A stretch of 64,000 nt of DNA. Source: Paenibacillaceae bacterium (lineage in GTDB: Bacteria > Bacillota > Bacilli > Paenibacillales > CANHGK01). The DNA lies in NCBI GenBank assembly GCA_947460235.1, contig CANHGK010000001.1:124001-188000 (forward strand). The letters run 5' to 3'. Below are positions 1 to 9,250 of the stretch, piece after piece (position 1 is the first letter of the stretch; the number at the start of each line of letters is the position of its first letter). The notes beneath the pieces were generated by a model, which made no database searches, had not been told where the DNA came from, and was given only the letters and a program-made list of their open reading frames with translations. The translations under genes were made by a program, and so were the position numbers.

Positions 1-73
1 AAATTACGAGAACTAATACGATTAATGATGCCATTGCATAAAAACCTTTTTTCGACATGAATGTCTTCAACAT
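1..73 (-). CDS. N-terminus of a secreted or membrane protein (partial)
   Basis: Only the first 24 codons are inside the window; the gene runs leftwards off the edge. The start is an ATG at 73-71 preceded on the minus strand by AAAGGTGA, six bases away. The residues read MLKTFMSKKGFYAMASLIVL and continue hydrophobic, that is a short basic stretch followed by a hydrophobic core, as in a signal peptide or signal anchor. Nothing can be said about its function. Confidence 0.6.
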   Translation of the reverse strand, partial: MLKTFMSKKGFYAMASLIVLVLVI

Positions 74-847
74 AATTGTTCACCTTTTCTCATTTTATAG
101 TTTTTAATAACTTACGGATAAGCTCAAACCATGAACCGACGGACAACATTTTCTTCTCCTGTTTGTTCAAATTTTCAAAAAATAAACATTTCCCACAGGT
201 TTGTTTCAGATGGTAATACCATGGGTGAAAAAATAAAATCGTCAATCTACACGAGTTCGCAACCAATATAAGCTGCGTTACGTGTCATTGTCGAAATTCA
301 CTTTTGCACAACGAAAGGAACTCACAAAAAAACAATGAGAATGATTAGCTATTCTTATCATGACGTCGCTCCTTTCTAGAAAGTTATTAATTATTCAATT
401 TTAAATAGTCAACTTAAACTTCAATCTCGAAAAATATCAATTCAAATTTAAATTTCGTGCTTAATTCACCGAAATTCGAATAGACTGATAATTTTCAATG
501 TAATGGTATTTTTTTCTTTTACTTTTGAATTTGCATAGAACTATGTATCTGAAAATAAAGATAGCTTACTCAAGATTATTAATTCAAACTATTTATCGGA
601 TTTCCTCTTTGTTTAGCACATTTTTTTCTTCACTTACTTACTAGCTAAAAAAAGATTGTCGAAATATAAATCCAAAAAACTTCAAAAAATCCTTCCAATA
701 ATTCCCGTTACTTTCTCTCAATCTCGAATTAAAGGTCGTTCATTGTAACATTCAATATAAATATATGTATCAGTAATTAATATATGTATCTTAGATTACT
801 ATAGAATAACAAAAAAGTAGTTGCAATGTGATTTAATGTTGTTTAGC
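74..847. other. AT-rich intergenic region without a recognisable gene
   Basis: About 770 bases with a strong A/T bias and stops in all frames. A 12-base direct repeat, AATATATGTATC, occurs at 760-771 and 779-790, just beyond the 3' end of the dioxygenase gene. No tRNA-like fold or riboswitch core was recognised. The region probably holds the promoter and leader of the leftward gene that starts at 73. Confidence 0.4.
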
Positions 848-1612
848 TCAAAATTCCAAACTAATCAAACTTAATGTCCCAAATTCATAACTACGATGCC
901 ATACTTTGGTTGTACTTGATTTTCCCGCTCCCATTGCAATGTAAAACGGAACAAAATGTTCTGCGCGGGGAACCGCCAATCGAGCATGTGGCGCCAACGT
1001 TTCATACTCAAATAGTTTCTCATAATCTTTATGCGCTGCGCCCTCTAGCAACCAATCATCGAAGGCAACGGTCCAAGGTTCTGGTTCAATTTGTCCCCAT
1101 TTAATATTGCGTAAATTGTGCGATGTACCCCCGCTACCAATGACCATAATCTCTTGATTACCGAGATCTCGAAGCGCTGCACCAATCTCAAACTGTTCTC
1201 GTGGGGATAGATACGGATTCACTGACACTTGAACTACCGGAATCGAGGCATCAGGAAAGATTTTACGGAGTACTACCCATGCCCCATGATCCAATCCGCG
1301 CACTGCATCTCTGTTTGTTCGAATTCCCGCCGCTTCCAATCGTTGTTCAACGAGTTCCGCGACAACGGGTAATCCGCGTGCAGGATAGTTGATTCGATAA
1401 AGTTCTGGATCAAAACCACCAAAGTCATACATCGTTTCATAGATACCTTCGACAAACGAGATCGTCGTTACCGAACTCTCCCAATGCGCGGTGAAAATCA
1501 CAATGGCTTTGGGCTGAAATTGACGTCCAATCTCAGCAAGCGACGCCGTGTAAGGCGTATGTTGAATCGCCATCATTGGCGAACCATGACAAATAAATAA
1601 CGAAGGCATCAT
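848..1612 (-). CDS. LigB/DODA-type extradiol dioxygenase family protein
   Basis: A 254-residue protein of the class III extradiol dioxygenase (LigB, DODA/YgiD) family, which uses non-haem iron or zinc bound by histidines. Visible ligand and catalytic candidates are His9 in CHGSP, His43 in TAHWE, His109 in LDHGAW, His165 in SGGTSHN and His219 in EHFVPF, all in family order; length is normal. Two ATGs are adjacent; the first has GGTG seven bases upstream. It lies 10 bases after a small membrane protein gene, probably one transcript. Family members cleave catecholic rings such as DOPA, but the bacterial substrate is usually unknown, so no substrate is assigned. Confidence 0.85.
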   Translation of the reverse strand: MMPSLFICHGSPMMAIQHTPYTASLAEIGRQFQPKAIVIFTAHWESSVTTISFVEGIYETMYDFGGFDPELYRINYPARGLPVVAELVEQRLEAAGIRTNRDAVRGLDHGAWVVLRKIFPDASIPVVQVSVNPYLSPREQFEIGAALRDLGNQEIMVIGSGGTSHNLRNIKWGQIEPEPWTVAFDDWLLEGAAHKDYEKLFEYETLAPHARLAVPRAEHFVPFYIAMGAGKSSTTKVWHRSYEFGTLSLISLEF

Positions 1613-1622
1613 CTCTACTCAC

Positions 1623-1988
1623 CTACACCCAATACCAGAATAACAACAACATCACGAAATAGTGAATTACTTCGTATGAAGCGTCCACACCAAACACAAT
1701 CCAATTCTTAAATTGCCATACCATCTTACCAACCGTAAATGGCAATGTAACACCTGCCATCAATAACATCGTAAAACAACATGCGTTCACAAAGCTTTTG
1801 CCATCGTAACCAAATGCATCGCCCGACACTTGAAATAACTTTAAAGCAACGGCATATGCAATTGACGTTACAAATGAAACGATAATATACATAGAAAACG
1901 AAACGATCATTACTTTTGCAGGTGGCGGCGCTTGATTAACATTTGTTACACCATACATATGTTTACGATACGGGTGTTTCCAAATCAC
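1623..1988 (-). CDS. Small integral membrane protein, possibly DUF1761-like
   Basis: About 121 residues with three hydrophobic segments (roughly residues 26-48, 65-88 and 100-120), so probably a three-helix membrane protein. I do not recognise it firmly; its size and pattern resemble the DUF1761 group. The start is chosen as GTG at 1988 because GAGGAGG sits six bases upstream; the ATG at 1994 directly abuts the ribosome binding site. It is followed after 10 bases by the dioxygenase gene, suggesting co-transcription. Confidence 0.6.
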   Translation of the reverse strand: MIWKHPYRKHMYGVTNVNQAPPPAKVMIVSFSMYIIVSFVTSIAYAVALKLFQVSGDAFGYDGKSFVNACCFTMLLMAGVTLPFTVGKMVWQFKNWIVFGVDASYEVIHYFVMLLLFWYWV

Positions 1989-2099
1989 GGACATCCTCCT
2001 CAACAATTGTTATACCTGAAGTATGCCATTCTCATTTTCATATGGTCAACGAAAAATTCTTTTGCCGCATGCAAGAATTCCTAATTTTCCGTCGAATTA

Positions 2100-2108
2100 T
2101 GCTATAAT
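2100..2108 (+). promoter_or_regulatory. Extended -10 promoter for the PilZ gene
   Basis: TGCTATAAT is a perfect -10 hexamer with the TGn extension, about 30 bases upstream of the start codon at 2140. No good -35 is seen, which is usual for extended -10 promoters. The region also separates this gene from the divergent membrane protein gene. Confidence 0.5.
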
Positions 2109-2139
2109 CATTGTTATATCCCCAAAAGGAGCTGCCGCC

Positions 2140-2544
2140 ATGACTCGTTCAAGAATGTATTCACGTGAAATCGTAAACGAAGTTCAATTGGTTTATTTGA
2201 ATGTATACAATTTCCCCGTCCGTCAAGGAAAGTTAACATTAGAAAATGCTACAAAACGTGCTGGTACGATTTTGGATTACAGTCTAGCTGGAATGAAAAT
2301 TAAAACATCCGCGTTGTTGTTTCCAGGACAGCGTGTTGACATTGAACTTCAAGGCAAACAAAAACTAATTATTCACGCTGAAATCGTCGGATTGCGTAGA
2401 CGTTCAGGCCGTCAATTCGAATACGGCACGAAGTTCATCATGGATCAGAATTCATTTTTCGAAAAAACGAAGTTTAACTTACATCCAATTCGCCAATTCC
2501 ATTCCTACCGCGAACGCAGTCTATATGGTGCACAACTAAATTAA
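2140..2544 (+). CDS. PilZ domain protein (probable c-di-GMP receptor)
   Basis: A 134-residue stand-alone PilZ protein. Both c-di-GMP binding motifs are visible: RxxxR at residues 5-9 (R-M-Y-S-R) and DxSxxG (D-Y-S-L-A-G) about 40 residues later. The predicted beta-barrel continues through the AEIVGLRRRSG and FEYGTKF strands, with a helical tail. The start is ATG at 2140, preceded by AAAAGGAG; the frame extends further upstream without a ribosome binding site. It is monocistronic, with its own extended -10 promoter and a terminator. A partner protein cannot be inferred from the surroundings. Confidence 0.85.
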   Translation: MTRSRMYSREIVNEVQLVYLNVYNFPVRQGKLTLENATKRAGTILDYSLAGMKIKTSALLFPGQRVDIELQGKQKLIIHAEIVGLRRRSGRQFEYGTKFIMDQNSFFEKTKFNLHPIRQFHSYRERSLYGAQLN

Positions 2545-2548
2545 ACGC

Positions 2549-2590
2549 AACGACCTTCCGGCGTAACGCTTTGGGAGGTCGTTTTATTTT
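2549..2590 (+). terminator. Rho-independent terminator of the PilZ gene
   Basis: AACGACCT at 2549-2556 pairs with AGGTCGTT at 2576-2583 and is followed by a T-rich run to 2590, five bases after the PilZ stop codon. Confidence 0.8.
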
Positions 2591-2646
2591 TAAAATTTAA
2601 AAGAAGTCGCCAATTGCGGATTATTCTCTCCGCAATCGAGCGACTT
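2590..2646 (-). terminator. Terminator of the giant cadherin-repeat gene
   Basis: A two-part hairpin: AAGTCGC (2604-2610) pairs with GCGACTT (2640-2646), and inside it TTGCGGA (2614-2620) pairs with TCCGCAA (2629-2635). On the minus strand a T-rich tract follows, 20 bases after the stop codon of the giant gene. Confidence 0.8.
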
Positions 2647-2665
2647 CCAGATACAACTCACATTC

Positions 2666-5600
2666 CTATGGCGTAACGGTGATGACAAATGCTTTGTCAA
2701 AAAATAGTCCTTTTGAATCCGTTCCACGAATACGAATTTCATATGAACTCTTACTGTTCATATTTGGCTTATTTCTGATCCTCAACAAATTTCCGTTGAT
2801 AATAATCGCCCCATTATCTACCGATCCACTACCCCCAATTACTCGATACGAGAACGTATCCAATGCATCTGGATCGACCGCAGTGATTAACCCAATATTT
2901 GTAAGCGCGATTGAATAATTTTTGATTGTAATAGCACTCAAGGTCAGATTAGTTGGCGCTTCATTCACATCTTTGATCTTAATCAAATACACTTTTTCTA
3001 CGCTATACCCAGCAGAATCTGTGGATTTCAATCGGATCGAATAGGTCTTCTTCGCTTCATAATTCAAAGCGGCAAATGTACGTATTTGATTTGTAAATAC
3101 ACTAAACGAGCCATTGTCTGAAGAACCTGTGCCGCTAGATAACGAATACGTAAATGTTTCATTTTTATCTGGATCAACCGTCGAAAGCAATCCTACGACA
3201 GTCGACACAGCCGCATTTTCTTCCACTTCCACATCACTAAGCGTCATTCCGCTCGGCGCCTCATTTACATCCGTTACGTAAATCATTAATACTTTATCGA
3301 CGTATAATTTCCCAGCATCCATCACCCGTACTCGAATTGAATAATTTGCTCGAACCTCATAGTTGAAATTAATTCTTGATTTTAAGGTAGCACCAGTTAA
3401 CGAAAATTGTGCATTGTCTCCTGATCCGACACCGGCAATGAGACTGTATACAAATGAAGTATCTGTTGTATCTTCATCGAGACCACTAATTGTTCCAATC
3501 GTTGCACCAGCACCACTATTTTCATCAATCGAAGCATTCGATATTAAGGCATTATACGGCGCCTCATTGATGTTATTCACATTGATTGCAATGACTTTCT
3601 CGAAACTTAATCCGCTACGATCCATCGTCCGTACGCGTATCGAATGTGTATCCGCTACTTCAAAATTCATCTTCGCATTGGTTTTCAATACATTGCCGGA
3701 GATGCTGAAGTTTCCATTATCAACGGAACCCGCGCCGGAAATCAATGAATAAACAAATGTGTCTTTACGATCCTCATCAGTGGAACTTAAATTCCCAACA
3801 ATCTTTGCAAGTGATACATTTTCATTCACAACCACGCTACTAAGCGAAAGATCCGTTGGTATTTCATTCACATCACTCACTGAAATTGCAAAAATCTTAT
3901 CATAGAATAATCCTTTTGCATCGGTAGTTCGAATTCGGAGTGAATAGGTCGGTTTCAACTCATAGTTCACGTTAACAGCTGTTTTTAACACATTCCCCGA
4001 AATCACAAACGACGAATTATCAGTTGAGCCATTTCCACCTACAAGTGAATATACAAGTGTTTCACTTACATCCTGATCAATCGTTGTCAATGTTCCTACC
4101 GATGAACCTAGTGCTGAATTTTCTGCAATTACTGATTTAGAGAGGATCAGCTCGCTTGGCGCTTCATTCACATCAATAACATTGATTGTAAAAATATTCT
4201 CGATGGTTAGTCCGCCTGAATCCGCACTGCGAATGCGAATCGTATAAACAGACTTCATTTCATAGTTAAATGAAACTTTCGCTTTCAATACATTTCCGGC
4301 AAATAAGAACGATGCATTATCCGCATTTCCGAGTCCCGCAACTAATGAATAGGTCATCATTTGTCCTCGGTCTTGGTCAACCGTATTAAATGCACCTACA
4401 ATACTATTCACTGCTACGTTTTCTGCAATCGTATTGGTACTTAGCGTCAATGAAGTTGGTCCTTCATTCACATCAGTGATTTTGATCTCGAATACTTTTT
4501 CGAAATAAAGACCACCAAAATCTGTTGTGCGTACACGTACGGAATAGCTCGCTTTGGATTCGTAATCAATTGCAGATTTGGTTTTTAATACATTACCTAC
4601 AATTAAAAACTCGTTATTGTCATTTCCGCCGATTCCCTCGGCAAAACCATACACGAATGTATCTCCTGAATCGATATCTGTTGTCGACAACATTCCAATA
4701 TTGGTACCCGAAATGACATTCTCAGCGATACTATTGTTTGATAATGTTAATGCCGATGGTTGCTCATTGGTATTCGTAACACTTAATACAAATACTTTCT
4801 CCAATTTTAGACCACCTGCATCCATTACATTCATCCGAATCGAATACGATGTTTGTTTTTCGTAATCAAATACCGTGTTTGTTTTTAGCACATTTCCAGC
4901 TATCGTGAATGAACTATTTCCTGTGTTGCTTGCTCCAGAAATCAACGCATACGTAAATGATTCATCCGCATCAGGGTCCACTGTGCTTAGATTGCCCATC
5001 GATGTTCCTGCGGATAGATTTTCTGAAATCACCGTCGAGGTCAAGTTAATTTCAACTGGCCGTTCATTCTGATTCAAAATAGTAATCTCATACGTTTTTT
5101 CTGTTGCCAAACCACCGGCATCCGTTGCGCGTATTCTCACATTATAGGTCGTTTTCGTTTCATAATTGAATACAGCCGTTGTCATCAATTGCGTACCGCT
5201 AATCGCAAAACTACCATTATCCGTGCCGCCAACTCCTGAGACTAATGAGTATTGGAATGTGTCAACAATATCTGGATCTGTTGTGCTCAACTTACCCACC
5301 ACTGTGATTGCAGACGAATTTTCATACACATTCGTACCGCTTATTGATATGTCGGTCGGTTGTTCGTTAACATTTGTGACAAGAATGACAACCACTTTTT
5401 CGAAATACAACTCTCCACTATCTGTTGTGCGCAATCGAATCGAATACGTGTTTTTCGACTCAAAGTTCAAATCATCTGCAGTCTGTAATTGATCATCCGT
5501 AATGCTAAATGTCGCATTATCACTGCTTCCTAATCCGCTAACGAGCGTGTATGTGAATGCATCACTATCATCTGCATCTACCGTACTTAAACTCGCAACA

Positions 5601-8600
5601 AGCGTACCTTGAGAAACATTTTCAGCAACGAATGTTTTACTAATTAGAATATTCGTCGGATACTCATTCACATTATTCACAGTAATCAACATGATTTTGT
5701 CAAACGTCAATCCACCACGGTCGGTCGTCCGAACACGTATGGAGTAACTCGTCTGCAATTCGTAGTTAAATACGGTTTTTGTAATCAATTGATTTCCACT
5801 CATTAAAAATGAAGCATTTCCCGTTGCACCCGATCCGCTCACGAGAGAATACGAGAATGCGTCACCTTGATCGATATCCGTAGTCGAAAAGCTTCCAATG
5901 GCAGTTCCGGCAACTGTGTTTTCATTAATGCTGTTCGCGCTAATACTAATATCACTAGGAACTTCGTTGACATTCAAAACACTTAAATTCAACACTTCTT
6001 CCCAGTACAATTCACTGGAGTCCGTCGTACGAATACGAATTGAATAAGCATCTTGCACCTCGTAATCCATTGCTTCATTCGTACGCAATTCACTTCCCAC
6101 AATCAAAAAAGCACTGTTATCGGTGTCACCCGAACCCGCTACAAAAGAATACGTAAATGAGTCTCCAAAATCTTCATCTGTTGTCGAAAAAACACCAAAA
6201 ACAGAACCGATTGATACATTTTCCTGAATACTAGATTTACTAAGTGATACATCCGTTGGTGTTTCATTTAGATTACTCACGGTGATCGTGAATATTTCTT
6301 CGGAAAACAATCCACCGATATCAGTCACGCGAACACGAACACTTAATGATGGGTCTGTCTCATAATTGATTGGTAATTTGGTTTTAATTTGGTTGGCAAC
6401 AATGACGAACATATTATTGTCATCGGAACCAAGTCCATCCACTAACTTGTACGTTATTTCATCACTTGGATCTGGATCAACGGCCGAGAATGTACCAACT
6501 AAGGTGTTACTAGGAACATTTTCATCGATGGTTGAATCATCAAGTATTAAGTTATCCGGTTTTTCATTTACATTTAATATGGTAATCGTGAATACTTGTT
6601 CATAACCGAGTCCCGCCGCATCTTCTGTTCGAATGCGAATACTGTGCGTACTTTGTTTCTCATAATCCAAAATAACGGACGTCCGTAGTTCAGAACCGGC
6701 AATAATAAAGTTTCCGTTATCGTCCGCACCCTCACCTTCAACCAAGTGATATGAGAAATAATCCCCGATATCTGGGTCGGTCGTCGAAAGCATCCCTACC
6801 ACAGTTCCAGCTACCAGTTTTTCCTGCAATGTATCTGCCGTTAATCCGAGTGCAGTAGGTGTTTCATTTAAGTTATTTACGTTAATGAAAAATCTACGAC
6901 TTAAGGTTAATCCGTCAGAATCGGCAACTTGTACGCGAACGGTATACGTTGTTTTCGTTTCAAAATTAAACGCGTGATTCGCGAGCAATTTATTATCTGT
7001 AATTGAGAACAGCGCATTGTCATCATCACCGACTCCACTGACTAGTGAATACGTAAAAGGAGCGATCGAATCTGGATCTTCGGAACGGAATTCACCAACG
7101 ATCGCATCGTCTGCTGCATTTTCATCAATAGACTCATCACTCATCGTGAGTGATGTCGGCGCCTCGTTCACATTAACAATATAAATGACGAAAGCTTGCT
7201 CCAAAAACATTCCGCCAGCATCTGTGGTACGAACACGGATTTCATAATTCGTTTTGTTTTCATAATCGAACGAACAACTAGCACGCAAACTTGTCCCAGA
7301 TATGGTGAAGCAACTGTTGTCAATCCCACCCTCACCTTGAACAAGGGTATACGTAAATGGATCGGAACTATCTGGATCTGTCGTAGAAAAATGACCAATA
7401 ACCGAATCCAACTGAACGTTCTCATTCACATGATTCGCATCGAGTTCAATTCCTGATGGCTCTTCGTTAATGTTCGTTACACTTATGCTTAGCGTTTTTT
7501 CGAAAAACAATCCCGCAGCATCCGTTGCTCGGATGCGCACTTTATATTGCGATTGCATTTCGTAATCAAACATAATTTTGGAACGCAATTCATTATCGAT
7601 CAATTGGAATGAATCATTTCCATCCGAATCGACACCATCCACCAATGTGTATTGGAACGTATCCCCTTCATCTGGGTCTGTCGAGCTGACGGTTCCAATG
7701 ACCGTTCCTAATGGTTTATTTTCCGAAATAATTAAACTTGAAAGTGACAAGTCCGTTGGTGCTTCATTGAGATTGGATACCGAAATCGTAAACATTTCGA
7801 CTCTTGATAACCCACCCGAATCCGTGACTTGTACACGAATACTAAAACTTGAATTGGTTTCATAATTAAAGGAAGCATTTGTAGTTAGTACATTCCCGGT
7901 AATTTGGAATTGACTATTTTCGCCATCTCCTGTCCCATTCACAAATGAATACGAAAATGAGTCCCCTTCGTCTGCATCAATTGCCGAGAACGCACCAATG
8001 TTTGTGCCAATCCCTGCATTTTCAGCAACGACTGTGTTACTGATCGACATATCAGACGGCGCCTCATTCTCGTTCTGCACTTCGATCACAAATACTTTCT
8101 CTGTGTACAATCCGCCTGAATCGGAGGTCCGAACACGAATACTGTACGTATCATTTGCTTCATAATCAAATCCAGCAGCTGATTGCAAATTCGATCCGTC
8201 GATTGTAAATGACGCATTATCCGTGGAACCTTGCCCATCAACTAATGTGTATGTGAACGGACTTGTACTGTCCACATCATACGTTGAAAAGGTACCGATT
8301 ACCGTTCCAGATGATTCGTTTTCAGTAATCATATTATTATTAAGTGTTATGGACGTCGGCGCTTCGTTTAGATTATTCACTGTAATTGTAATGATCTTTT
8401 CAAAATAAAGATTGCCTGCGTCCGTAGCACGCACTCGAATACTCAGCGTAGGCTTGCTTTCATAGTCGATCGGTGCGATCACGCGTAAATCAGAACCAGA
8501 AATCGCAAATTTCGTATTATCTGAACTTCCGTTTCCATTTACTAGCTCATAAGTTACTGTGCCAGCACCATCGGGATCAACCGCACTAAACGAACCGACC

Positions 8601-9250
8601 AACGTACCCGTTGAAACATTTTCATCAATTGCTGATGTGTTCAAACTAATATCCGTCGGCGTTTCATTTACATTTGTGACGGTGATCACAAGCATTTTTT
8701 CAAAATACAATCCACCAGTATCCGTCGCACGAATACGAATCGAGTACGCTGCTTTTGTTTCATAATCTGGAATGACCGCTAGTTTTAACTTGTTTGTACT
8801 TATAACAAAAGATGCATTATCCGCCGATCCAGTACCGGTAACAAGCGAATAGGTAAATGTGTCACCAAAATCAGGATCAGCACCTGTAATTGTGCCTAGC
8901 GTTGAGGCCAACGCTGAACCTTCAACGACACTCGTGGACGATAAGTTAATATCTGTTGGTGTTTCGTTCACATTTAATGTGTTGATCACAAACGTCGCTT
9001 GATAAGTCAAATTATCGCTGTCTTTTACTTGAAGTCGAATATAAAATGTTGCTTGCGTTTCGAAATCGATCGCAGATACCGTCTTCAGATTCGTTCCAAC
9101 AACCGTAAACTTCGCATTGTCCGTGTCCCCGTTACCGCTAACAAGCGAGTATGTTGCTGTATCTCCTGCATCAGGATCCGTAGATTGAATCGTTCCTACG
9201 GTTGTTCCTACCGCTACATTCTCGGACACAGAAGTGCTTGATAACGTTAG
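2666..9250 (-). repeat. 22 tandem 300-bp coding repeats (cadherin-like)
   Basis: The C-terminal two thirds of the giant gene consist of 22 consecutive units of about 297-300 bp, each encoding one cadherin-like repeat. The linker motif NxNExP occurs 21 times. Units are clearly diverged from each other in DNA, so the array is old, not a recent expansion, and there is no frame break inside it. Confidence 0.9.

Noticed and set aside
2666-9250. CRISPR-like array because of regular repeats
   Set aside because: The period is about 300 bp, the units are coding and diverged, and there are no short identical repeats with spacers.
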